NCBI GenBank assembly: GCA_025353165.1
Contig: JANXRE010000198.1
Coordinates: 1-44,237, forward strand
Length of the DNA stretch: 44,237 nt
DNA from: Acidobacteriota bacterium
GTDB taxonomy: Bacteria > Acidobacteriota > Terriglobia > Bryobacterales > Bryobacteraceae
Direction of reading: 5' to 3'
The notes under the pieces were generated by a model. It did no database searches, was not told the origin of the DNA, and saw only the letters and a program-made list of their open reading frames with translations. Every line of letters starts with the position of its first letter. Within the stretch, counting starts at the first letter, position 1. Of the stretch, positions 9,447 to 18,372 are shown one piece after another. Both the position numbers and the translations under genes were made by a program.

Positions 9447-10556
9447 ATGTTCCGTCTCTTCATCCTGCCAGTGCTGCTTCTCCCAGGCATTCTGTCGGCG
9501 CAGAAAGACATTCTGCGCGAGGCGGCCGCGGCTTACCAGTCCGGAGACCTGGCCGCGTCGATCCGGCTGTACCGTGAGTTCCTCGCGGATCATCCGGCCG
9601 CCGCCGAAATCCGCTCGAATCTCGGGGCTGCCCTGGTCGCGAACGGCAAATTCGACGAAGCGATTGAAGAATACCAGGCGGCGCTGAAGGGCCTGCCGAG
9701 CAACCCTCATGTGCGCATGAACCTGGCGCTCGCGTACTACAAGGTCGGGCATCTTCCCGAAGCCGTGCAGGATCTGGAAGCGCTCCACGAAATGCAACCG
9801 CTCGAAGTGAAACCGGCGCTCCTGCTGGCGGATTGCCTGCTGCAAACCGGGCAGCCTCAAAAAGCGGCGGACCTGCTCGCGCCGCTACAGGAGGAGTATC
9901 CGGACGATCGCGCGGTGATCTATCTGCTTGGCATGGCACTACTCAAACAGAATCGCGCGGAGGATGCGCAGACCATGCTGGACCGGATCCTGCGCGACGG
10001 CGAGTCGGCCGAAGCGGCCTTCCTTCTGGGCCAGAGCGAGTTCATACGGCAGAATCCCATCGCCGCAGCCTCCGACTTGAAGCGCGCCGTCGATCTGAAT
10101 CCCAACCTCCCCGGCGCGCATTCGCTTTACGGGCAGGCGCTGAGACTCGTTGGAAAACAGGACGAAGCGAAGGAGCAGTTTCACGAAGAGCTGAGGGTGA
10201 ACCCATACGACTTCGTGGCGAATACGGAAGAGTCCATGCTGCTCAAGCAAAACGGGGAGCTCGATCAGGCGCTGGTGCACGTCGCTCGAGCGCTACAGGT
10301 GCGTCCCGGCGATCCTGGCGTGCTGTATCAGCGGGCCTCGATTTATATGCTGCAAGGACACACCGACGAAGCGCGGCAGGAACTGGAGGAACTCATCCGC
10401 CGGTATCCCGAATTCACCGAGGCCCACTTCGCGCTGGCCGCCGTGTATTACAAGCTCAAGCGAAAGGCGGACGGCGACCGGGAGCGCGCGCAAGCCAGAC
10501 GGGTCCAGGACGAGGCACAGAAGCGCTTGGAGAAAGCCAGCAAGCGCCCTCAGTAG
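9447..10556 (+). CDS. Exported TPR protein
   Basis: 369 residues from ATG 9447; GTG at 9444 is directly in front and in frame. A short signal peptide (LFILPVLLLPGILSAQ) is followed by TPR units through to the C-terminus: IRSNLGAALVANGKFDEAIEEY, RMNLALAYYKVGHLPEAVQDL, GALSLYGQ-type and FTEAHFALAAVYYKLKRKADG. The last repeat plus a charged Lys/Arg tail also ends the frameshifted paralogue at 5531, which makes this a good reference for that gene. Its 3' end overlaps the opposing CRTAC1 gene by 7 bases. Its start lies 32 bases from the divergent CRTAC1 gene at 7753-9414. A periplasmic scaffold or adaptor role is inferred from the export signal and repeat type. Confidence 0.88.
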   Translation: MFRLFILPVLLLPGILSAQKDILREAAAAYQSGDLAASIRLYREFLADHPAAAEIRSNLGAALVANGKFDEAIEEYQAALKGLPSNPHVRMNLALAYYKVGHLPEAVQDLEALHEMQPLEVKPALLLADCLLQTGQPQKAADLLAPLQEEYPDDRAVIYLLGMALLKQNRAEDAQTMLDRILRDGESAEAAFLLGQSEFIRQNPIAAASDLKRAVDLNPNLPGAHSLYGQALRLVGKQDEAKEQFHEELRVNPYDFVANTEESMLLKQNGELDQALVHVARALQVRPGDPGVLYQRASIYMLQGHTDEARQELEELIRRYPEFTEAHFALAAVYYKLKRKADGDRERAQARRVQDEAQKRLEKASKRPQ

Positions 10557-12211
10557 CCGCCAGCCTTTTCCGTCACTGTCAGGATCTGATCGGCCGCGAC
10601 ATTGTGGAGAACCTGATGGATCCGGCTCGGCCAGGTGATGTCCACCTCGCGGATGGTTTTCGAGCGGCCCAAGCCGAAGTGCACGCGCGGATCGCTCGAG
10701 CAGGCGTAGCCGGTGCTCGTGGTGGCGTGATTGTACTGCTTCATGCCGTCATCGGTGGTGATGCGAATCTGCGCGCCGAGGCCCATCCGGTTGCTCTTGA
10801 CGCCAACCAACTTGAACAGGATCCAGTGATTGGCGTTGGCCGATACGTTATGGAAGTATTTCGCCTTGCCGTTGAGAACCGAGACGACGGCGTCAATGCG
10901 CCCGTCGTTGTCCAGGTCGCCGAACGCGACGCCGCGATGCGGGTCGGCCTTGACGAAATCCGGACCCGCGCCGGCGCTCACGTCCAGGAATTTCCGGTTG
11001 CCCAGATTGCGGAAAACGGAATTGGGCTCCTCGTATTTGCGCAGTGACATCTGGCTGATGTTGTCCTGCGTGTTCCCACGCACGACGAGCAAGTCCTTCC
11101 ATCCGTCGTTGTCGAAATCGAAAATGCCGTTGGACCAACCCGACATGTCGCGCGTCGAGTGGCCCAGTCCGGCGGCGTTGGTGATCTCCTCAAAATCGCT
11201 GCCGTTGCCCGTATTGCGGAAGATCGGGAAGGATTCACCCTCGATCGCGGTGTGCCAGAGGTCGTCCCAGCCGTCGTTGTCGATGTCCTTGAAATCGACT
11301 CCCATTCCCGAGATGAAAGCGCCCGACTCAGGGTAAGCGACTCCGGCCTGAAGCGCGACCTCCTCGAATTTCTTCCCGCCGAGATTGTGGAACAGCAGGT
11401 TGGGCGCGTTGTCGTTGGCGACAAACACGTCGGTGAAACCGTCGTGATCGTAATCCGCGAATGCGATGCCCATGCCCTTGCCGTAAGACTTGCGGATGCC
11501 CATCGCGGCGGACACATCGGTGAAGGTGCCGTCGCCGTTGTTGCGGTACAGCGTGTTCGGTAGCGCCGCATAGTTCTTCGGGTGGCAGTATGCGCGCGTG
11601 CTCGGGTTGGGGCCGCAGAAGGGATCCTTGTTCACCTCCCATTTGCAGTAGTTCGATACGAAGAGATCCAGGCGCCCGTCGTTGTCGTAGTCGAACCAGC
11701 CAGCCGAGATCGACCACATCTTCTTCCCGTCGAGCATTGTGCCGCCGAGACGCGCTTTGGCGGTGACCTCGGTGAAAGTGCCGTCGTGGTTGTTGTGGAA
11801 GAGCTGATTGCTCGTGACGCTGGCCAGAAAGATGTCGGGCCAGCCGTCGTTATCGTAGTCTCCAATTGCGACGCCCATCCCGTAGCCTTCGCCCTGGACG
11901 CCGGCTTTTTCAGTTACGTCCGTGAAGGTCCCGTCGCGGTTGTTGTGAAACAGCCGGTTCCAATACTTAGGCGATTCCTTCTTGAGCGATGGGATGGCTG
12001 CGCCGTTGACGAAGTAGACATCCAGGTAGCCGTCGTTGTCATAGTCAAACAGAGCCACGCCGCCCACCATGGTTTCCGGCTGGTTCTTATTCGGCGTTGG
12101 GGAACTGTCGGTTATAAAGTGGATACCTGCGGGGTCCGCGATCTCTTCGAAGGCGATGGGGCCTACGCCAGACACGAGCGGGGCACACAGCAGGAGTAAT
12201 CGCCAGCGCAT
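10550..12211 (-). CDS. CRTAC1-like protein: VCBS/FG-GAP propeller with ASPIC/UnbV domain
   Basis: 553 residues with signal peptide (RWRLLLLCAPLVSG). Propeller repeats carry DYDNDGYLDVYFVN, DYDNDGWPDIFLAS, DYDNDGRLDLFVSN, DYDHDGFTDVFVAN, DIDNDGWDDLWHT, DFDNDGWKDLLVVR and DLDNDGRIDAVVS. The ASPIC/UnbV end has SNRMGLGAQIRI, QYNHATTSTGYACSSD and ITWPSRIHQVL. The three-cysteine segment is YCKWEVNKDPFC then AYCHP. Several repeats share near-identical DNA for the Asp loops, which gives repeated CCGTCGTTGTC-type strings on the plus strand. It overlaps the 3' end of the TPR gene at 9447 by 7 bases and diverges from the VWFA gene 50 bases away. One residue difference in note: the SSS after GYA in the paralogues is CSS here. 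Confidence 0.9.
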   Translation of the reverse strand: MRWRLLLLCAPLVSGVGPIAFEEIADPAGIHFITDSSPTPNKNQPETMVGGVALFDYDNDGYLDVYFVNGAAIPSLKKESPKYWNRLFHNNRDGTFTDVTEKAGVQGEGYGMGVAIGDYDNDGWPDIFLASVTSNQLFHNNHDGTFTEVTAKARLGGTMLDGKKMWSISAGWFDYDNDGRLDLFVSNYCKWEVNKDPFCGPNPSTRAYCHPKNYAALPNTLYRNNGDGTFTDVSAAMGIRKSYGKGMGIAFADYDHDGFTDVFVANDNAPNLLFHNLGGKKFEEVALQAGVAYPESGAFISGMGVDFKDIDNDGWDDLWHTAIEGESFPIFRNTGNGSDFEEITNAAGLGHSTRDMSGWSNGIFDFDNDGWKDLLVVRGNTQDNISQMSLRKYEEPNSVFRNLGNRKFLDVSAGAGPDFVKADPHRGVAFGDLDNDGRIDAVVSVLNGKAKYFHNVSANANHWILFKLVGVKSNRMGLGAQIRITTDDGMKQYNHATTSTGYACSSDPRVHFGLGRSKTIREVDITWPSRIHQVLHNVAADQILTVTEKAGGY

Positions 12212-12261
12212 CCAATTCGAGGATATCAGCGCAAAGCGCCGCGGCGATAGAATGCAATCAG

Positions 12262-14466
12262 ATGGATAAGTCTGTTTCTGCCTTCGTTTCCTGCCCGCTC
12301 TTTCTGTTCTTCGGCTTGGCTACCGCGCAGACTCCGCTCGCCGCACAACCCACCCCGACCATCCGCGCCACGGCCAGTGAAGTACTGCTCGACCTTGTGG
12401 TCCGGGACAAACGCGGCAAGCCGGTGAAGAATCTCAAGCTGGGCGATGTGGAGATTTACGAGGACGGCGTCCGGCAGGACGTGAAGAGCTTCCGCTTCGT
12501 CGGAGCGCGGGAAGCGCAGCAGCAGCAGGTGGGCGTCAAGGAGTTCGCTCCGGGAAGCGCGCCGCTGCGGCCATTGCGCGCGGTGAATCTGATCTGCATC
12601 GTTTTCCACAATCTGGACGCCATATCCAGAGGTCGTGCGATCGCGGCCGTTCAGGAGTTTCTCAAGAACGACCTGGAGCCCGACACCTACGTCGGAGTGT
12701 TCAATCTGGACGATCGTCTCCGGGCGGTTTATCCTTTCACGAACCGCCGGAACGATTTGCTGCAGGCCGCGCAGAGCGCCTTCAGCCTGGCCCCTATCGA
12801 CTTCACTAGCGCCGCCGAGGCGGTCCTTACGGCGAACCCGAACCAGATGACCATTACGACGACGGTCGACAACGCGACGCACACGGCCACCGTAAACGCG
12901 CGCCTTACGGGAGGCGAAGTCAGCCGCTCCAGCGTGGTGGGAGCGGACGTATCCACCGGGTCGGGCGCGAACGCCTTGCGCGGCGACCAGGTTTTAGAGC
13001 GCAGCGACTTCGGCGCGCTTCAAGGCATGCGCGAGGAAGACAAGATGATCGCGATGATCAACCAGTTCGGCACCCTGCCGGGCCGCAAGACGATCCTGCT
13101 GACGACCACGGGACTGCTCACCACGGGGGACCCGGACCGGTTTCAGTCCGTTCTCACCAAGGCGAACCAATCGGGCATCACTGTGTACGCACTCGACGTC
13201 ACCGGGATGAATGAGAACTCGACGGCGCAAGCGGCCAACGTTGCGCTGGGCCAGGTGACGAGCGTGAGCAGAAGCCAGACGGAGATCGTTCGTTCCTCGG
13301 GCAGCGTCGACAACGCCACCGGTGCGCTAGGCGCGATGAAGCAAAAGAGCCGGCAGGGGGATAACACCGAACTGGCGGTGCGGTCGTCGGATTCCCAGGC
13401 GGCCCTGCGCGCTTTGTCGGAAGGCACCGGCGGTTTTATGATCGCCAACACAACCGAATACAAGAAGCCCTTCCAGCGCATCGTCGACGATGTCGACGCT
13501 CACTATGAAGCCGTTTATCATCCGATCTCGGACAAATACGACGGCCATCTTAGAAAAATCGACGTCAAGCCGTCGCGCGCCGATTATCATGTCGAGAGCC
13601 GCAGCGGGTATTTCGCGATGCCCGATCTCGGGAGCGCTTCAGCTACGCTTCCTTTCGAAACGACCGCGTTGGCGGTCATGAGTACAACGCCACTGCCCCA
13701 TGCGTTCGATTTCCGAACGGCCGGGCTTCAGTTCCGGAACGATGGCGCCTTGGCCCAAGGGGCACTCGTCTTCGAAGTGCCCGGCGCGAGTCTCGGGGCG
13801 ACGCCCCGTCCCGACCGAAAGACGCACGTGGTTCATGCTTCGCTTCTCTCACTGGTGAAGGACTCCACCGGTCAGGTTGTCGATAAGTTCAGCCTGGACG
13901 CGCCGTACGAGATCCCGGATCTGAACCTGGCGGCCACGCGAGCTACACCTCTGGTGTATACGCATCCGGTCAGTCTGGCTCCCGGGCAATACACGGTCGA
14001 GACGGTGGTGCTGGACCGTGAAGGGAAACAAGCCAGCGCGAATTCCGTGCCGTTCGATGTTCCCGCGCCGCGGAACGGCGCGGACCTGAGCAGCGTGATG
14101 CTCCTTCAACGCGTTGAACCGATCAGCGGCACGCCGGATACGTCCGACCCGCTGGTGTTTCGAGGCCAGCGCCTGGTCCCATTCATTGCCCTGGCGTTGA
14201 AGGCGGACGCAAAGCCGTTCGCGTACTTCGTGGTTTATCCGGACAAATCGAGCACGGAAAAGCCCAGGGCCAACGTCGAGTTCCTGGTGGACGGGAAGAC
14301 GATGGCGAACCAGACAGTCGATCTTCCGGCCCCCGACGCCTCGGGTGCGATCGCCATGGTTGTGAAGGCTGCGATGCACACGGGAGCTTGTGAACTGCGA
14401 ATCACGGCGCTGCAGGGGAACGATTCGTCGACGAAGAGCGTGAAGTATAACGTCGCTGGTAAGTAG
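12262..14466 (+). CDS. VWFA-related acidobacterial protein, complete
   Basis: 734 residues. The signal peptide is about residues 1-22 (LFLFFGLATAQ). An N-terminal strand-rich segment (VLLDLVVRDKRGKPVKNL, YEDGVRQDVKSFRF) is shared with the truncated gene at the left edge. The VWFA-like fold runs from about residue 110 (NLICIVFHNLD, then PGRKTILLTTTGL and SGITVYALDVTGM). A canonical DxSxS metal site is not visible; FHNLD stands at its place. Residues about 195-245 are a Thr/Ser/Asn-rich low-complexity insert. The C-terminal half is beta-rich, without a recognised domain. The family is expanded in Acidobacteria and its function is not established. It diverges from the CRTAC1 gene at 10550 with a 50-base gap and has no good SD. 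Confidence 0.85.
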   Translation: MDKSVSAFVSCPLFLFFGLATAQTPLAAQPTPTIRATASEVLLDLVVRDKRGKPVKNLKLGDVEIYEDGVRQDVKSFRFVGAREAQQQQVGVKEFAPGSAPLRPLRAVNLICIVFHNLDAISRGRAIAAVQEFLKNDLEPDTYVGVFNLDDRLRAVYPFTNRRNDLLQAAQSAFSLAPIDFTSAAEAVLTANPNQMTITTTVDNATHTATVNARLTGGEVSRSSVVGADVSTGSGANALRGDQVLERSDFGALQGMREEDKMIAMINQFGTLPGRKTILLTTTGLLTTGDPDRFQSVLTKANQSGITVYALDVTGMNENSTAQAANVALGQVTSVSRSQTEIVRSSGSVDNATGALGAMKQKSRQGDNTELAVRSSDSQAALRALSEGTGGFMIANTTEYKKPFQRIVDDVDAHYEAVYHPISDKYDGHLRKIDVKPSRADYHVESRSGYFAMPDLGSASATLPFETTALAVMSTTPLPHAFDFRTAGLQFRNDGALAQGALVFEVPGASLGATPRPDRKTHVVHASLLSLVKDSTGQVVDKFSLDAPYEIPDLNLAATRATPLVYTHPVSLAPGQYTVETVVLDREGKQASANSVPFDVPAPRNGADLSSVMLLQRVEPISGTPDTSDPLVFRGQRLVPFIALALKADAKPFAYFVVYPDKSSTEKPRANVEFLVDGKTMANQTVDLPAPDASGAIAMVVKAAMHTGACELRITALQGNDSSTKSVKYNVAGK

Positions 14467-14730
14467 TCCGCTTCGGGAATTCGCCGGCGTAAGCGATTGA
14501 TCCGCACACCTTTGAACAGCTCATTGTTCATCAGCTCAAAGTATGAAGGAAAAACGGAAGCGCCCTGCGCCCTCCCGTTGGTCGGTTTTGAAGGGGCCAC
14601 CGAGGACTTCGGCCGCCCCGAATCTTGAATTAGAGTCCACCCCGCCAAAGAAGAATAACGGATCTCCGTCGGGCTGGATGAATCTGGCTGTGGAAGGACA
14701 GAGACTCATCCACCGAGGAGGAGATCAGCT

Positions 14731-15756
14731 ATTCAACTGCAGGTTAAAATTATCTGGAATCGGGTGCAACGTTTTGCAGGCTTCGTTTACCAGGAGGTGC
14801 GCATGCATTGCTCCCGGGTCGAGCGGAATCCATCGAGATACGGGGGATAGGCGGGCGCTGTTCGCGCTGTCAGCGGCCCGTGCCGGGCTAGGACCGCTTA
14901 CCGCGACGGCGATGGTTATGGGTGCCGGTGGGGGATCCCGACCTGTTGGGAAGCGGTGTATCGGTCGGTGGAATGGTTTGTGCAATGGGGCTTGGATCAC
15001 CGGGAACTGCGCGGGGTCGAATCCATCGGGGACCCGGCCTGAAGGCAGACAATTTCTTAACCGTCACCTACCAGTTCGACGCCCAGTGCCGGCGCTCGCA
15101 AGCCACGCTGCGGCGGGGCCTGAGGAGGTGGTAAAGGCTGCGTTTTTGTGTGCAGCGACATGGGGAAGCCCTACTTGCAAGTCATTGCGGCCCAGGTCGG
15201 TCAGGCGTTGCACGTGCTGGATCGTTTCCATATCACGAGTCATTTGAATCAGGCGGTGGATCAGGTGCGTCGGGCCGAGAGCGCACGCCTGCGGGCCAAA
15301 AGCCAGGAAGCCGCACAGCGGCTCAAGCCTATGCGCTGGCCGTTGCTGCGCCGCCGCAGCCGGGTACGCGGACGGGCCAGGCAAAAGCTCAACGCTCTGC
15401 TCGCCAGCCAACTGGCCACCGCACGGGCCTGGGATGTGAAGGAGACATTTCTGGAAGTACAAATCTGTGATCTGGGCCGGGGGGTTTCTCGACTACTGGT
15501 GCTTCCGGCCATGCGTACCCGCCTCGAACTGATGAAAAAGGTAGCCCGGATGCTGCGCGCCCATGAGCCACTGATACTGAATTGGTTTCGCGCCAAAGCA
15601 GAGATCTCCAACGGCGCCGTCGAAGGACTCAATAACAAAATTCGAGTGGTTACCAGACGATCCTACGGCTTTCGCACCTACAAGGCCACGGAAATAACCC
15701 TTTATCGCAACCTGGGACGACTCCCGGAACCAGAATCACTCCACAGATTCTGCTGA
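14731..15756 (+). pseudogene. ISL3-family transposase, multiply broken
   Basis: Pieces of one ISL3-type transposase lie in order but in different frames. From 14731 comes IQLQVKIIWNRVQRFAGFVY, with ATT where ATG is expected and a TAG near 14850. Next is the zinc-binding region CSRCQRPVPG-stop-DRLPRRRWLWVPV, then EAVYRSVEWFVQWGLDHREL, then KADNFLTVTYQFDAQCRR. Finally there is a 202-codon open frame from 15148 (CSDMGKPYLQVIAAQVGQ, HVLDRFHITSHLNQAVDQVR, AEISNGAVEGLNNKIRVVTRRSYG), which holds the C-terminal DDE-fold part. Segments normally found between these pieces are missing, so there are internal deletions as well as frameshifts. Terminal inverted repeats were not found. The flanks 14467-14730 and 15757-15948 show no supported gene. 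Confidence 0.85.
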
Positions 15757-15948
15757 GGAGGCTAAAAAACCCTGTTTGAAAACGCACGGGCATTTATGGA
15801 GACAGCTCACGCAGTCCCCTCATGTATTCCAGTTACAGAAGGATGACAGACTTGGACTGTGGCGATCAAAGGCAGGTCACATTAGTGACAGCATCTTTGT
15901 CAATATCGAATCGTTTACCGGCTGATTCCAGCGGAGTGATGCCGTACG

Positions 15949-17850
15949 TCAGACCAGATCCATCACCAAGGTCCCGGCTTTGTCGCGGCGAAAACTCCAG
16001 CCGGAAGACACTAGCGTCGTCGCGCCATAGTCGAGCACCAGCGCGGGGCCCTTCGCGGCTCGGCCGCCCACGTCTTCGCGGTGGAAGACAGGGACGCGCT
16101 TCCAGCCGCCGCTGACAAAGCAGCGGCGCGCTTCGAAGGGCCTGGAGTTCTGCCGGATCGCTGCGCACGCGAGCGACGGCTTCGGAGTCTCCCGAATGGC
16201 CCGCACGCGAATCGTCACCGGCTCGACCGGCGCATCGGGCCGCGAGTAGCCGTAGATGCGCTGGTGTTCCGCATGGAATTCCCGCTGCCCCGGGACGTTG
16301 AGCTCGTAGCTCTGGCCTTCGTATCGGAGATCCGCGGAGCGCTCCAGGCGCGCGCCGCGCAACTCGCGCCGAGCTCGTTTCTCCAGCAGGCGAAACTCGC
16401 CCTCCACGTCCGGCCGGTTCAGCACGCCGGCGGAGTAATCGCGGATGTGATCGGCGAGAAGCATGCCGAGCGCGGAGAGCGCGCCCGCTTGCTGCGGCAC
16501 AAGGACAGTTCGAATCCCCAGTTCGCCGGCGATGTCGCACGCGTGAAGCCCGCCGCACCCGCCGAACGCAAGCAGCGAGAACCGGCGCGGATCGTAACCC
16601 CGCTCGACGGAGACGAGGCGGATGGCGCGCTCCATATTCGCGTTTGCGACGCGGATGATTCCAAATGCGGCCGCGGTATCGTCCAGCGCCAACGCCTCGC
16701 CGATCCGCCGGACAGCCGATGCGGCTCGGTGCGCTTCGATTCGCATTTCGCCGCCGAGAAACTGGCTCTCGCCGATTCGCCCCAGCACGACGTGCGCGTC
16801 GGTTACGGTAGCACGATCTCCTATTCCGTAACACGCTGGGCCGGGCATCGCGCCGGCGCTCTCCGGGCCGACGCGCAACAAGCCGCCTTCGTCCACCCTG
16901 GCGATGGAGCCTCCTCCTGCGCCTACGGTGTGAATGTCCAGCATCGGAACGCGGATGGGAAGCCCGCCGATATACGCCTCGGTGGTTTCGCGCGGCTCGC
17001 CGTCGATGAGACTGACGTCGGTGGAAGTTCCGCCCATGTCGAATCCGAGGACTTGACGGTATCCGGAGAGCGCGGCGATTCGCGTCGCGCCCACCACGCC
17101 GCCGGCGGGGCCCGAGAGAACGGTCCGCACGGCCTGACGGCTGGCTTCGGCCGTTGAAAGCGATCCTCCGTTCGACTGCATGACGACAATCCGGTGGCGC
17201 GACGAGCCGCCGAGCCGCTCGAGGTAAGCCTGCATGAGCGGGCCGACGTAGGCGTTGATCAATGTCGTTGAGGCGCGCTCGTACTCGCGGAATTCCGGAC
17301 TGATCTCGTGGGAGCAGCAGACATACCAGGGGCCGTTTTCGAGCGCCTGGGCGACGGCGCGCTCGTTATCGAACACCCGATAAGCATGGAGAAAGCAGAT
17401 CGCAACCGACTCCACCTTTGCGCGCTTCAACCGCTCCGTGAGCCGCGCCAGTTCCGCAGGCGACGGCGACCGCTCGATCGTGCCGTCAAAGAATGCTCGC
17501 TCGTTTACGCCGAAACAGAGTTCGCGCGGAGTCAACGGGCGCGGCAGCTCCGGCGTCAGATTGTACAGCTCCGGCCTGTTCTGGCGGCCGATGTGGACGA
17601 GGTCCTCAAAGCCGGCCGTCGTCACCAGAGCCGTCCGCGCGCCCTTGCGTTCCAGCAGCGCATTCGTGGCAACGGTGGATCCGTGGACCACATCGGCGCG
17701 ATGCTTGCCAGCGGCCTGCTCCAGACCGGCGAGGATTACCTGCGCCGGATCCCGCGGGTTTGAGCGCAACTTGAACGTATCGAGCGAGCCGTCGTCGCGG
17801 AGCACGACGAAATCGGTGAACGTACCGCCCACGTCAACGCCAATACGCAT
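15949..17850 (-). CDS. hyuA: Hydantoinase/5-oxoprolinase family protein, subunit A (HyuA-like)
   Basis: 633 residues from ATG 17850. The open frame runs to 17961, but MRIGVDVGGTFTDFVV at 17850 is the standard beginning of the family (ASKHA phosphate-1 motif). Later motifs are HGSTVATNALLERKGART, NAYVGPLMQAYLERL, VLGFDMGGTSTDVSLIDGEP, VGAGGGSIARVDEGG, GPACYG, RFSLLAFGGCGGLHACDIA and QQAGALSALGML. Proteins of this family perform ATP-dependent hydrolysis of cyclic amides (hydantoins, 5-oxoproline) or related carboxylations, normally with a B subunit. No B-subunit gene lies on either side, so the substrate is open. The gene diverges from the ABC remnant, with 33 bases between the starts. The short C-terminal end next to the IS remnant may have been altered. 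Confidence 0.88.
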   Translation of the reverse strand: MRIGVDVGGTFTDFVVLRDDGSLDTFKLRSNPRDPAQVILAGLEQAAGKHRADVVHGSTVATNALLERKGARTALVTTAGFEDLVHIGRQNRPELYNLTPELPRPLTPRELCFGVNERAFFDGTIERSPSPAELARLTERLKRAKVESVAICFLHAYRVFDNERAVAQALENGPWYVCCSHEISPEFREYERASTTLINAYVGPLMQAYLERLGGSSRHRIVVMQSNGGSLSTAEASRQAVRTVLSGPAGGVVGATRIAALSGYRQVLGFDMGGTSTDVSLIDGEPRETTEAYIGGLPIRVPMLDIHTVGAGGGSIARVDEGGLLRVGPESAGAMPGPACYGIGDRATVTDAHVVLGRIGESQFLGGEMRIEAHRAASAVRRIGEALALDDTAAAFGIIRVANANMERAIRLVSVERGYDPRRFSLLAFGGCGGLHACDIAGELGIRTVLVPQQAGALSALGMLLADHIRDYSAGVLNRPDVEGEFRLLEKRARRELRGARLERSADLRYEGQSYELNVPGQREFHAEHQRIYGYSRPDAPVEPVTIRVRAIRETPKPSLACAAIRQNSRPFEARRCFVSGGWKRVPVFHREDVGGRAAKGPALVLDYGATTLVSSGWSFRRDKAGTLVMDLV

Positions 17851-17883
17851 AACGAAAGCTCGATTGTCGCATGATAGCGGGTT

Positions 17884-18372
17884 GTGATTGACATCTCGGA
17901 CGTCTCGAAGAAGTTCGACGGCAAACGCGAAGTCGTCGCGCTCAAGGCGGTCGATCTCCACATTGCGAAGGGCGAGATGGTGTCCATCGACGGAGCAAAG
18001 CTGAGCGGATTAAGCGATGACGAGCTGACGCGCGTCCGACGCGACAAAAGTGGGTTCGTTTTTCAGTTTTTCCATCTGCTGCCGACGCTGACCTGCCGGG
18101 AGAACGTAGCGCTTCCTCTGCATTTGCGGGGATGGTCGAGAAAGCAGGTGCAGGCGCGCGCGGACTAACTGCTCGATCTGGTGGGACTGGCGAATCGCAT
18201 CGAGCACCTCCCCGAAGAGTTGTCCGGCGGAGAGCGGCAGCGCGTGGCGATTGCGCAGGCGCTGGCCGTCTATCCGCCGATCCTGCTGGCCGACGAGCCG
18301 ACCGGCAACCTGGATACGCACACCGGCGCGGATATTCTCAGGCTCCTTCACGATCTTCACGACCGCCTCGGC
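17884..18372 (+). pseudogene. ABC exporter ATPase (LolD/MacB type), Walker A deleted
   Basis: From GTG 17884 the frame reads IDISDVSKKFDGKREVVALK, then KGEMVSI directly followed by DGAKLSGLSDDELTRVRR. In intact relatives about 30 residues with the GPSGSGKST Walker A loop and the start of the D-loop region stand between these, so that segment has been deleted in frame. The Q-loop region follows (FVFQFFHLLPTLT). TAA at 18166 then interrupts the frame where Glu is expected. The same frame continues with [19 protein letters not shown] (signature motif) and [16 protein letters not shown] (Walker B). Homology stops near 18360 at the HDLHDRLG segment, before the H-loop, and runs into the barrel remnant that follows. 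It cannot bind ATP and is surely non-functional. Confidence 0.88.

Noticed and set aside
4600-12150. Many similar CCGTCGTTGTC-type strings that might suggest a CRISPR or tandem repeat
   Set aside because: They are the codons of the Asp-rich calcium loops in the propeller repeats; spacing is irregular and fully explained by coding sequence. No CRISPR array is present.
15866-15948. Protein-like minus-strand string (ITPLESAGKRFDIDKDAVT) after the hydantoinase stop
   Set aside because: It is only about 28 codons, in another frame, with no family recognised; it could be chance or a scrap of a lost gene.
16081-17157. 358-codon plus-strand open frame opposite the hydantoinase gene
   Set aside because: It is the antisense shadow of a well-conserved gene; the composition is Arg/Ala/His-rich with no domain and no SD. 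GC-rich genes often have such frames.
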